Assembly (NCBI RefSeq): GCF_020097835.1
Contig: NZ_CP083670.1
Span: 1 to 49,319 of the forward strand
Direction: 5' to 3'
DNA: 49,319 bases
Source of the DNA: Haloprofundus halobius
Lineage (GTDB): Archaea > Halobacteriota > Halobacteria > Halobacteriales > Haloferacaceae
The notes under the pieces were generated by a model that had not been told where the DNA came from, searched no databases, and worked only from the letters and a program-made list of their open reading frames with translations. Both the position numbers and the translations under genes were made by a program. This document shows positions 16,746 through 24,845 of this stretch, piece after piece. The first letter of the stretch is position 1, and every line of letters begins with the position of its first letter.

Positions 16746-18332
16746 ATGCATTCTGATTCGACGACGCGAGCATTCGTTCTCGGACTCGACGGCGTCCCGT
16801 GGGGGATGCTTCGGACTTGGATAGACGATGGGCATCTGCCCAACTTCAAACGCCTCGCCGACGAGGGCGCGTCCGGGTCGCTCCGAAGCACTCGCCCGGC
16901 GTCGACGCCGCTGGCGTGGCCCTCCATCGCGACCGGCGTATGGCCCGACAAACACAGCGTTTACGACTTCCGTCACCTCAACGGCGACTACCGCCGCCAG
17001 ATGAACACGAGCGAGAACGTCGAGCGGCCGTCGCTCTGGAACATACTCTCCCCGGCGGTCGTCGGCAACGTCCCTATCACGTACCCCGCCTCGGAGATCG
17101 ACGGCGCGATGGTTACTGGGATGCTCACGCCGGAGATCAACGACCGGTTCACCCATCCGCCGAAACTCCGACAGAAGATCGAGAACGAGATTCCCGACTA
17201 CACTATCGGCCTCTACTACGAGGAGTACCACGACCGCAAAGACGAGTTCGTCACCGCCGTCGACGAACTCGTCGAGGGTCGCCGCAAACTGCTCTCGCTG
17301 CTCATGAACGAAGTCGACGACTGGCGTCTGTTCTTCTTCGTGTTCACGGCACCCGACCGCCTCCAGCACCTCATCTGGAACGAGGAGACGCTGTTGGCGC
17401 ACTACCGACTGCTCGACACGGTCCTCGGCGACGTCCTCCGCTACGTCGAGGAGACGGACTCGACGCTCTACGTCGTCTCCGACCACGGGTTCGGCCCGAT
17501 CGATAAGTATGCCTGTGCGAACACGCTGCTCGAACAGGAGGGCGTGTTGGTCCGCAAGGACGACGGTACCCGCGGTGCGCTGGGTCGGGTCGGCCTGACG
17601 AAAGACCGCATCACGGGGCTGTTCGACGCGATGAACATCGACATGGGCGAACTCATCAAACGGCTTCCCGGCGACCTCGTTGACTCCGTCGCCTCGCAGG
17701 TGCCGGGCGACCACGCGCTGTACGACGCCGACTTCTCGAAGACGAAGGCGTTCGTCCACGGCTCCGGACTCGTCTACGTCAACGACACCGAGCGTTTCTC
17801 CGAGGGCTGCGTCCCGCCGGAGGAGGTTCCGGCTGTCAGAGAGCGACTCGTCGAGATATTCGAGTCGTACCGAGACCCGGAGACGGGCGAAGCGGTGTTC
17901 GAGGCGTTCGACGGTGGCGAGGAGTATCCGAACGACGCGTGGGCACCGGACGTCGTTCTGGAGGGACAGCCCGGCTACGAGGTCCGCGCATCCCTCTCCG
18001 AGACAGTCTGTATCGCCAGTTCGCATCTCGAAGCGTCGCACCGTCCGGAAGGCATCTTCTACGCGTGGGGCCCCGACATCGCCCCCGGCGCAACTGTCGA
18101 CGACGCGACTGTCGTCGACGTCGCTCCGACGCTCCTCCACGGTGTCGGCGAACCCGTCCCCGAAGACACCGACGGCCGCGTCCTGCTCGAAGCGTTCAAG
18201 CAGGATTCCACCCCAGCGACGCGGGAAGTCGAGTACGCGCCGTACAGCGAAGTCGGACGAAGCGACGCCGAGGAGACGGAGGACTTCTCGGGCGTCGAGG
18301 ACCGCCTCAAAGGTCTCGGCTACATGGAGTAG
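16746..18332 (+). CDS. Alkaline phosphatase superfamily nucleotide/glycan phosphodiesterase
   Basis: A 528-residue type I phosphodiesterase/nucleotide pyrophosphatase-like enzyme. The first metal motif is VLGLDGVPWGML, the nucleophile region STPLAWPSIATGVWP, and later metal sites are TAPDRLQHL and VVSDHGFGP. Near the end, VVDVAPTLLHGVGEPVPEDTDGR is the family's closing strand. No signal peptide or membrane segment, so it is probably cytoplasmic. The C-terminus VEDRLKGLGYME matches the tail of the small RHH protein at 10607-10849. The enzyme may trim or transfer phosphodiesters on nucleotide sugars or glycan lipids; the substrate is unknown. Confidence 0.9.
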   Translation: MHSDSTTRAFVLGLDGVPWGMLRTWIDDGHLPNFKRLADEGASGSLRSTRPASTPLAWPSIATGVWPDKHSVYDFRHLNGDYRRQMNTSENVERPSLWNILSPAVVGNVPITYPASEIDGAMVTGMLTPEINDRFTHPPKLRQKIENEIPDYTIGLYYEEYHDRKDEFVTAVDELVEGRRKLLSLLMNEVDDWRLFFFVFTAPDRLQHLIWNEETLLAHYRLLDTVLGDVLRYVEETDSTLYVVSDHGFGPIDKYACANTLLEQEGVLVRKDDGTRGALGRVGLTKDRITGLFDAMNIDMGELIKRLPGDLVDSVASQVPGDHALYDADFSKTKAFVHGSGLVYVNDTERFSEGCVPPEEVPAVRERLVEIFESYRDPETGEAVFEAFDGGEEYPNDAWAPDVVLEGQPGYEVRASLSETVCIASSHLEASHRPEGIFYAWGPDIAPGATVDDATVVDVAPTLLHGVGEPVPEDTDGRVLLEAFKQDSTPATREVEYAPYSEVGRSDAEETEDFSGVEDRLKGLGYME

Positions 18333-18387
18333 CCGCACCGACTCTTCGCTCCCTCGCTCGGCGATTTAGCCTCCGCCGACAACCGGG

Positions 18388-18398
18388 CCATTACAATA
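18388..18398 (+). promoter_or_regulatory. GATAACAAAG-class promoter element (LpxD-like gene)
   Basis: CCATTACAATA; last base 25 nt upstream of the GTG start at 18423. The spacing supports the GTG as a leaderless start. Confidence 0.5.
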
Positions 18399-18422
18399 CC
18401 CCTTCTGACCGACTACCCGGTC

Positions 18423-19250
18423 GTGCCAACCGAACTACGCGCCTCCGAAATTGCATCGTTTCTCGGCGCGACGCTCGACGGCGACGACGTGCTCGTCACC
18501 GGCGTCGAATCGCTTTACGACGCCGACCCGTCCGACTTCGCGTTCTCGCGCTACGACGACCCCGAGAAGCTCGCCCGCTCCGACGCGGGACTGCTCATCT
18601 GTCCGGAGTCGACGCCCGACATCGCCGACCGGGCGCTCGTCCGTCATCCCGACCCGAAGCTCGGTTTCGTCAAAGTCGCTCGCGAGTTCTTCACCGAGCC
18701 GATCACGGAGACGGTCGTCCATCCCAGCGCCGTCGTCGCCGACGGCGCTGAACTCGGCAAACGCTGCTACGTCGGCGCACAGGCGTACGTCGGCGACGCG
18801 GTGACGCTCGGCGACGGCTGTCGCGTCCACGCCGGAACGACGCTCGGCGAACCCGGCTTCGGGTTCGCTCGCGACAAAGACGAGCGCCCGCTTCGACAGC
18901 CACATCTCGGGGAAGTCGTCCTCGGCGACAACGTCGAAATCGGCGCGAACAGCAGCATCGACCGCGCCGCGTTCTCCGAGACAGTCATCGGCGACGGGTC
19001 GGTGTTGAGCGCGCAGGTCCACATCGCTCACCAGGTCGTCGTCGGAGAGAACGTCTCGATGGCCTACGGCGTCGGTGTCTCGGGAAGTACAGAGATCGGC
19101 GACCGTGTCGTCGTCCAGCCCCACGTCTCCGTCGGCGGACACCTCCAGGTCGGTGACGACGCGGAACTGGGAATGGGGTCGACGGTGCTCGACGACGTCG
19201 AACCGGGAACAACTGTCGTCGGAACGCCCGCCCGCCCGATCCAGCGGTAA
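18423..19250 (+). CDS. LpxD-like left-handed beta-helix acyltransferase
   Basis: A 275-residue protein with the two-part layout of bacterial UDP-3-O-acylglucosamine N-acyltransferase. An N-terminal uridine-binding-like domain (residues 1-95, LRASEIASFLGATLDGDD) precedes hexapeptide repeats (about 100-270). The repeats include SSIDRAAFSETVIGDGS and VHIAHQVVVGENV; the His of IAHQ aligns with the catalytic His of LpxD. It lacks the C-terminal helical extension and is shorter than bacterial LpxD (about 340 residues). Archaea have no lipid A, so the role is probably N-acylation of a UDP-amino sugar, perhaps using acetyl-CoA. The start is GTG, supported by promoter spacing. Confidence 0.88.
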   Translation: MPTELRASEIASFLGATLDGDDVLVTGVESLYDADPSDFAFSRYDDPEKLARSDAGLLICPESTPDIADRALVRHPDPKLGFVKVAREFFTEPITETVVHPSAVVADGAELGKRCYVGAQAYVGDAVTLGDGCRVHAGTTLGEPGFGFARDKDERPLRQPHLGEVVLGDNVEIGANSSIDRAAFSETVIGDGSVLSAQVHIAHQVVVGENVSMAYGVGVSGSTEIGDRVVVQPHVSVGGHLQVGDDAELGMGSTVLDDVEPGTTVVGTPARPIQR

Positions 19251-19304
19251 TCTCGCTTCGTCCGTTTCGACGTTCGTTCAGCGGCCTCTTCTCCGTTCGA
19301 CCTC

Positions 19305-21056
19305 TCAAGCGATTCGACCGGCGTCCGCCGCGACGACGGTGTACAGGTGCGAGAGTTCGGACTTCGAGTACGAGCGACCGTCGCCGATGATCTCCGAGAC
19401 CACACCCGGATCCAGACCGCTCGCGTCGTCACGGAGGAGTTCGTTTATCGGTCCCGTTATCTCGGGGTGGCTCTGTCCGAACTCGCGCTTGACGAGGCTG
19501 ACGATGGTCTTTTTCACGGTGGGGACGCGCCCGAGTTCCTCGTAGAACCGCTTCTTTAGGGCGTACTCGGTCGAGTTGATGGGGGCTCCGAAGTTGGCGT
19601 TTCGGATGTCGACCATCGCTGGAGAGAGCGCTTCGAGGAACGCGCGGTAGAGTTTGCGCCCGCGCTTCTGCTCTGCGGGGCAGTTCATCGCGTACTCGTA
19701 CACCGGACGGGCGTAAAACGGCGCGACGCTCGGGTAGTAGTAGCGGTTCCTGTCCTCGCCGTGCGTGAGCCAGTTCATCCCCCGCTCGCGGAGCAGGTAG
19801 TGGACGTACCGGTTCGAGAGGTCCGATTCGGGGTACGACCGCACTCGGTCGCGGACGCTGTTTCGGAGTTCCTCCGTCGACACGCCCGTCATCTCGGCGG
19901 CGGTTTCGAGCGAGAAGATGCTGTTCGAATCGACGATCTCCTCGACGAGTTCGGCTTCCGAGGACGGGTCGTTCCCCGGCATCAGGTTCTCTAACACCTT
20001 GTCCCCGCCGTCACCGGTGACGTAGGAGGCGGGTCCGACGTCCTCGCGGAGCCGCTCGAAGAACTCGTAGATGAACGACATCCCGAGGTAATTCATCCCC
20101 TGCTTCGTCTCCAACAGCAGCGACGTCGCACGGTCGCTGCGCGGAACGGCGTACAGTTGCCACGGGATGTCTAACTCGTCGGCGACGATTTCGGCGACGT
20201 TCCCCTCCTCGCTGTCGCCGTCGCCGACGGTGAACGTCGCCGCGGTCGTGGGAACGCCCGCACGCGAGTATCCCGCCGCGACGGCGCGGGAGTCGAGACC
20301 GCCGCTGAGCGAGATGATGTGCTGGTCGGCGATACGCCCGCGGCGCTCGCAGGCCTCGATGAACAGTTCCGCGAGCGCTTCGGCGTTCTCCTCGATGCTT
20401 CGGTCCGCGTAGTCGTAGCTGTCGAAGTCGTACTCGTGTACCCGCCGCGTCGATGCTCCGCGGTCGTCGACCGTGAGCATCGATCCCGGCGAAATCCGCT
20501 CCACGTCCGAGTAGAGCGTCCGCGTTCCGAGCGTGTAGCCGAACAGAAGCATCTGCGCCGCTCCGATCCGGTCGAGATTCGTCGGCTCGTTCAGTTCGCG
20601 GGCGACGGAACGAACAAACTTCAGTTCCCTGGAGACGACGACGGTGTCGCCGATGGTAGCGTAGTAGGTCGGAAGCCGAGCGAGAACGTCCGTCAGCGCT
20701 CGAACGTCGCCGTTCGACTCGTCGACGGTGAGAACGACGAAGTCGCCGTCACGCGATTCGAGCCAGCGTTCGAGGTTAGCCGAGTCCCCCTCCTGCATCC
20801 ACTCGGCGACCTTCCGAACCTCTTCCGCCGTGTCCTCCACGTCGTAGAGATATCCTTCGAGAACGGCGAGACCGCCGTCAAACTCGACGGTCTCGACGGG
20901 ATACTCTTCGTATCCCACGTGACCGACGTACGTGCTCGATGCGTGGAAGTCTTCGTGTACTTCGTACCAATCCAGAAAACGGACGTTCTCGAGCGACTTC
21001 GAGAGGGAGGCGTCGTCGAGTTCGTCCGTTCCGCGGACGACAGTAAGCCCTGGCAT
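19305..21056 (-). CDS. Asparagine synthetase-like protein with inactive glutaminase domain
   Basis: A 583-residue AsnB-family protein. The C-terminal synthetase domain carries the ATP pyrophosphatase loop SLSGGLDSRAVA (SGGLDS at 251-256), and SYVTGDGGDKVLENLMPG lies further on. The N-terminal half keeps the Ntn glutaminase fold (GGLAVLEGYLYDVEDTAEE, RDGDFVVLTVD) but begins MPGLTVV, with no Cys2 nucleophile. It therefore cannot use glutamine in the usual way and may use free ammonia or another amine to amidate a carboxylate, possibly on a uronic-acid glycan. I chose the ATG at 21056; an alternative ATG or TTG lies 15 bases upstream. A TAACTTTG promoter-like element sits 26 nt before 21056. Confidence 0.88.
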   Translation of the reverse strand: MPGLTVVRGTDELDDASLSKSLENVRFLDWYEVHEDFHASSTYVGHVGYEEYPVETVEFDGGLAVLEGYLYDVEDTAEEVRKVAEWMQEGDSANLERWLESRDGDFVVLTVDESNGDVRALTDVLARLPTYYATIGDTVVVSRELKFVRSVARELNEPTNLDRIGAAQMLLFGYTLGTRTLYSDVERISPGSMLTVDDRGASTRRVHEYDFDSYDYADRSIEENAEALAELFIEACERRGRIADQHIISLSGGLDSRAVAAGYSRAGVPTTAATFTVGDGDSEEGNVAEIVADELDIPWQLYAVPRSDRATSLLLETKQGMNYLGMSFIYEFFERLREDVGPASYVTGDGGDKVLENLMPGNDPSSEAELVEEIVDSNSIFSLETAAEMTGVSTEELRNSVRDRVRSYPESDLSNRYVHYLLRERGMNWLTHGEDRNRYYYPSVAPFYARPVYEYAMNCPAEQKRGRKLYRAFLEALSPAMVDIRNANFGAPINSTEYALKKRFYEELGRVPTVKKTIVSLVKREFGQSHPEITGPINELLRDDASGLDPGVVSEIIGDGRSYSKSELSHLYTVVAADAGRIA

Positions 21057-21081
21057 CCTCCGTCGGTACACTATCCGGTAG

Positions 21082-21092
21082 CAAAGTTAATC
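21082..21092 (-). promoter_or_regulatory. Divergent GATAACAAAG-class element (AsnB-like gene)
   Basis: GATTAACTTTG on the minus strand; last base 26 nt before the start at 21056. Position fits but the sequence is the weakest match of the set. Confidence 0.35.
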
Positions 21093-21160
21093 ACCGCCAT
21101 CCAGAAATACGTCACCCAGTAACACCGTCGGCGGTCTGACTTAGTCCGACACTTCGACCG

Positions 21161-22084
21161 TTACTGCGCCAGCACGTCCTCGTAGACGTCGTAGATGTGG
21201 TCGGCCATCTGTTCGATGCCGATGCGTTTGGCTTCCTCACGTCCGTTCGACCGCCCGCCCCGTTCGAGCACCCGAATCAGATTCTCGACGAGTTCCTCGT
21301 CGCAGTCGCAGACTGCGGAGGGCTCGACTTCGGCGAGTCGCTCCGGAACGTCGCCGACGCGCGTCGCGACGACCGGAAGGTTGCAGGCCAGCGACTCCTT
21401 GACGACGTTCGGCGACCCCTCTCGCTTCGACGTGAGCAACAACGAGTCGGAGGCGTTCATGTACACCGCAACGCGAGGGTGCGGGAGACCGCTTATCGTG
21501 TGGAGTTCGACCGGTTTCGACAGCCGTTCTCGGGCGGCCTCGACGACGCGTTCGGCCCGCGGGTAATCTTTCACCGTCCGCTCCGGCGAGTAGGGGAACA
21601 GAACGTGGTAGGAGTCGTCATCCCAATCCAGTTCGTCCCGCGCCTCTGTCTGCGGCGTTGGGCTGAACCGCTCCAGGTCGACACCGTGGGGGATGACCGA
21701 ACACTCCTGCCCGAGCGACCGCTTCATCTCCTCGGACATCACGATGACCGCGTCACAGAAGCGGGCTGACGCCTTGCTCACCGGCCTGTACGATCCTTCG
21801 AGGTCCGACCCCCAAAGCGAGAGCACGACCGGCAGTCTGGGCTGCGAGAGCGCCATCGGCGCGGTGAGACCGTAGTTCGCGTGTATCAGGTCGTACGACC
21901 CGAGCGACTGACGGATGACCTGCGGGAAGAATCGCAGATAATCCGTCGCCGTCCGCGGAGACCCGGCTCGGTGTTTGCCCGGAACGGAGAGGGTCGTACA
22001 GCTCACGTCGTGCGCTTCGAGCGCCCGAACCTGTAGTTGATAGAATCTTGCGTCGGCGTTGGTAGTCAAGTTGAGAACGTGCAT
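21161..22084 (-). CDS. GT4-family glycosyltransferase
   Basis: A 307-residue GT-B glycosyltransferase. The N-terminal domain includes DLIHANYGLTAPMAL and VLSLWGSDLEG. The C-terminal nucleotide-sugar domain has VIPHGVDLERFSP, HTISGLPHPRVAVYMNASDSLLL and SKREGSPNVVKESLAC, where the E-x7-E pattern of retaining GT4 enzymes is visible. It is somewhat shorter than the usual 350-400 residues. No membrane segment; it should act at the cytoplasmic membrane face on a lipid-linked acceptor. It is divergent from the DUF354 gene, and both have a GATAACAAAG-class element in the shared upstream region. Confidence 0.92.
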   Translation of the reverse strand: MHVLNLTTNADARFYQLQVRALEAHDVSCTTLSVPGKHRAGSPRTATDYLRFFPQVIRQSLGSYDLIHANYGLTAPMALSQPRLPVVLSLWGSDLEGSYRPVSKASARFCDAVIVMSEEMKRSLGQECSVIPHGVDLERFSPTPQTEARDELDWDDDSYHVLFPYSPERTVKDYPRAERVVEAARERLSKPVELHTISGLPHPRVAVYMNASDSLLLTSKREGSPNVVKESLACNLPVVATRVGDVPERLAEVEPSAVCDCDEELVENLIRVLERGGRSNGREEAKRIGIEQMADHIYDVYEDVLAQ

Positions 22085-22124
22085 ACGACGAGGTGCTACT
22101 GACCGAGTGTAATCTCTAGTCGGC

Positions 22125-22135
22125 CTTTGTTATCC
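22125..22135 (-). promoter_or_regulatory. GATAACAAAG-class promoter element (GT4 gene)
   Basis: GGATAACAAAG on the minus strand, a consensus match; last base 41 nt before the start at 22084, which implies a leader of about 16 nt. Confidence 0.55.
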
Positions 22136-22226
22136 TCCCCCTGATTGATAGACTGTGGCGAGTGTTGCCAATCCCACGAAACCGGCAGACGGAGCCGAGT
22201 TCGACGCGTCCATTCCGGTAGTCGGG

Positions 22227-22237
22227 CCATAACAAAG
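22227..22237 (+). promoter_or_regulatory. GATAACAAAG-class promoter element (DUF354 gene)
   Basis: CCATAACAAAG; last base 28 nt before the ATG at 22265. Confidence 0.6.
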
Positions 22238-22264
22238 GCCGGATGAGAGTATTCTACGAGCGGG

Positions 22265-23380
22265 ATGAGGTATCTAATATTCACGAACACTCCGGCCCAC
22301 GTACACGTTTACAAGAACGTGGTCCGGCGACTGGAGGACCGTGGACACGACGTCCACATCCTTGCGCGCGACTACACGTGCACCAAGGACCTCCTCGAGT
22401 ACTACGACCTCCCGTTCGAGATATACGGCCACCACGATACGGCGGCGTACTCGAACACCGGGATGGCTCGCGAACTGGCGACGCAACTGCTCAAGATTCC
22501 GGTCTCGGCCAAGCGGTTCGATCCCGACGTCGTCGTCGGTCTCGGAGCGTACACCGCCTACGCGGGAACTCTCCTCCGGGCGGAGACGATTCTCCTCCGC
22601 GACTCCGCTCCCGGGACGCTGCTGCCGAAACTCGCCAGCAAATTCGCCGACGTCGTTCTCACGCCGGACGTCTACGGCCTCGACCTCGGTCCGAATCACT
22701 ACACGTTCCCGGGACTGAAGGAGTGTGCGTACCTCCACCCCGACGTGTTCGAGTCGGATCCAAGCGTCCGCGAGGAGCTCGGCGTCGGCCCCGACGAGCG
22801 CTTCGTCATGCTTCGCTTCAACTCGTTCGACGCGATGCACGACGCCGGCAAGAAGGGGTTCTCGCTCGAAGACCGCCGTGAACTCGTCGAACACCTCTCC
22901 GAACAGGCGACGGTGCTCGTCTCCGACGAGGGCGACGACATGGAGTTCGACGACCTCCCGGCGCGACCGTACGACATCCACCCCGGTCGGATGCACGACG
23001 CGCTCGCGGAGGCGTCGCTGCTCATCGCCGACACGGGGACGATGGTCACCGAGGCATCGCTCCTCGGGACACCCGCGATTCGGTCGAGCGCCTTCGTCGA
23101 CCAGGAGTTCGGGGAGTTCGCCGAACTCGAACGGCACGGCCTCATCGACAACATCACCGAGTTCGACGCCGTCGTCGAACGGGCGGACGAACTGCTCGCC
23201 GACGAGAGCGTCCCCGAACTCTGGCAGGAGCGTCGTCGGACGTTCATGGAGGAGCGGGTGAACCTCACCGAACTCATCGTCGACGTCGTGACCGATCCCC
23301 GTTCGGTCAGCCACAACGCCTCGCTGACCCGCTACCGCGAGAGACAGGCCGCCACCCAGACCGACGCAACTCCGCTCTAA
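22265..23380 (+). CDS. DUF354 family protein (GT-B / UDP-GlcNAc 2-epimerase-like fold)
   Basis: A 371-residue DUF354 protein. The N-terminus MRYLIFTNTPAHVHVYKN and RGHDVHILARDYTCTKDLL match the family, and LIADTGTMVTEASLLGTPAIRSS marks the second GT-B domain. The family resembles non-hydrolysing UDP-GlcNAc 2-epimerases and GT-B transferases and is common in archaeal and bacterial surface-glycan clusters. It might convert the diacetamido-gluco product of the cassette at 28.5-32.6 kb to the manno form, or be a glycosyltransferase; neither is shown by sequence. One base separates its stop from the next start, so the two genes form an operon. Confidence 0.9.
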   Translation: MRYLIFTNTPAHVHVYKNVVRRLEDRGHDVHILARDYTCTKDLLEYYDLPFEIYGHHDTAAYSNTGMARELATQLLKIPVSAKRFDPDVVVGLGAYTAYAGTLLRAETILLRDSAPGTLLPKLASKFADVVLTPDVYGLDLGPNHYTFPGLKECAYLHPDVFESDPSVREELGVGPDERFVMLRFNSFDAMHDAGKKGFSLEDRRELVEHLSEQATVLVSDEGDDMEFDDLPARPYDIHPGRMHDALAEASLLIADTGTMVTEASLLGTPAIRSSAFVDQEFGEFAELERHGLIDNITEFDAVVERADELLADESVPELWQERRRTFMEERVNLTELIVDVVTDPRSVSHNASLTRYRERQAATQTDATPL

Positions 23381-23381
23381 G

Positions 23382-24383
23382 ATGTACGAAGGAAAGACAA
23401 TCGGCGCCGTGATACCGGCGTACAACGAGGAGAAGTTCATCGGGGAGGTCATCGAGACGCTCCCCGAGTTCGTCGACAGGGCGTACGTCATCGACGACGG
23501 CTCCAGCGACGACACCTGGGGCGCGATCTGCCGCGCCGCCGACGCAGTCAACGAGAGCTGGGAAGCACCCACGCCACGACCGGACGGCGGCATCGGCTTC
23601 GACCGCCGCGTCGTCCCCATCCAGCACGAGGTCAACCGCGGGGTCGGCGGAGCCATCAAGACCGGCTACCAGCACGCGCTGACCGACCACGTCGACGTGA
23701 CGACCGTCATCAGCGGTGACGGTCAGACCGAACCCGACATCGTCGAGCGCATCATCCGTCCCGTCGCCCTCGGCGACGCCGACTACTCGAAGGGCAACCG
23801 TCTGCGCGGACGGGCGCGGAAGGACATGCCGAAGTTCCGGCAGGTGGGCAACTTCATGCTCTCGCTTCTGACGAAGATCGCGAGCGGTTACTGGAAGCTG
23901 ATGGACCCGCAGAACGGGTCGACGGCCATCTCCTACGCCGCGCTCGACGAGATCGACCTCGACGCGCTGTACGAGGATTACGGCTTCGCGAACGACCTGC
24001 TCGTCCGCCTCAACGTCCACGGGATGGTCGTCGCCGACGTCTCCCGTCGGGCGGTGTACAAAGACGAGGTCAGTCACATCAAGTACCAGGAGTTCATCCC
24101 GAAGGCGTCGGCGCTGCTACTGCGCGACTTCCTGTGGCGACTCCGCGCGAAGTACCTCGTGAAGGATTTCCACCCGTTGCCGTTCTTCTACTACTTCGGT
24201 GCGGCCGCGTCGGTGCTCGGAGCCGGGTCCGCGGTCCGGAGGCTGATCAAGCACGAAGACAGCATGCCTTCCGTGCTGCTGTTCTTCCTCGGATGGCTGT
24301 TCATGCTGTTCGCGATGGTGTTCGACTTCAAGGAGAACGACGACCTGCAGGTCATCGTCCACGACCCCCACGAGTTCGACTAA
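23382..24383 (+). CDS. GT2-family glycosyltransferase with C-terminal membrane anchor
   Basis: A 333-residue GT-A enzyme of the polyprenyl-phosphate sugar transferase type. IGAVIPAYNEEKFIGEVIE opens the domain, YVIDDGSSDDTW is the nucleotide-binding DxD-like region, SGDGQTEPDIVERII is the metal site, and NGSTAISYAAL follows. Two transmembrane segments near residues 265-315 (FYYFGAAASVLGAGSAV and VLLFFLGWLFMLFAMVF) anchor it. It probably charges a dolichol-phosphate or starts a lipid-linked glycan. It is translationally linked to the DUF354 gene before it (one-base gap). Confidence 0.93.
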   Translation: MYEGKTIGAVIPAYNEEKFIGEVIETLPEFVDRAYVIDDGSSDDTWGAICRAADAVNESWEAPTPRPDGGIGFDRRVVPIQHEVNRGVGGAIKTGYQHALTDHVDVTTVISGDGQTEPDIVERIIRPVALGDADYSKGNRLRGRARKDMPKFRQVGNFMLSLLTKIASGYWKLMDPQNGSTAISYAALDEIDLDALYEDYGFANDLLVRLNVHGMVVADVSRRAVYKDEVSHIKYQEFIPKASALLLRDFLWRLRAKYLVKDFHPLPFFYYFGAAASVLGAGSAVRRLIKHEDSMPSVLLFFLGWLFMLFAMVFDFKENDDLQVIVHDPHEFD

Positions 24384-24845
24384 CTACCTCGTCCCGCGTT
24401 TCTTCGTTCGAGACGACTACTGCCGCCGCCACTTCTCTTCAGGACACACGTCCGTTCAGCGTCCGGGTCCCGGAAACTCAGTTATCTCCGCGGACGCAAG
24501 CGACCGACGACACGTTCTCGACGGAACGAGTAGAGGTCGTGCAACCGTCGGGAAGGTATCGACACGTCCCATCGGCGTCGCCGCAGCACATCGCCGCACT
24601 ACCGTGCGTAGTGTACTGCTCGTCGACCCGCGTACGACTCGATATCGAGCGGTCGAGACGTGAACCGACGACGCGACGCGCGTCGGTGATATCCCGGAGT
24701 GACTCGCCGAAGTCGAACCCTGACGGCCCCCGGAGACGTAGCGGGAGAACCATCGAGTATCGACCGAGCCGTACTGTGTCGACAGACCGCCGAGTATCGA
24801 CTGTCCTCCGGTGTCGACGAGAAACCGGGCGTCCGGTGAGCGTCG
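24384..24845. other. Gene-free gap between convergent units
   Basis: About 460 bp between the convergent GT2 and flippase genes. A minus-strand open frame of 91 codons (24478-24753) has acceptable codon use and a Cys-rich run (AAMCCGDADGTC), but no ribosome-binding site, promoter element or recognisable family. It could be a gene remnant. No repeats or RNA recognised. Confidence 0.35.

Noticed and set aside
24478-24753. 91-codon minus-strand frame with a Cys-rich run
   Set aside because: Codon use is acceptable but there is no promoter, ribosome-binding site or family resemblance; kept only as a possible remnant.
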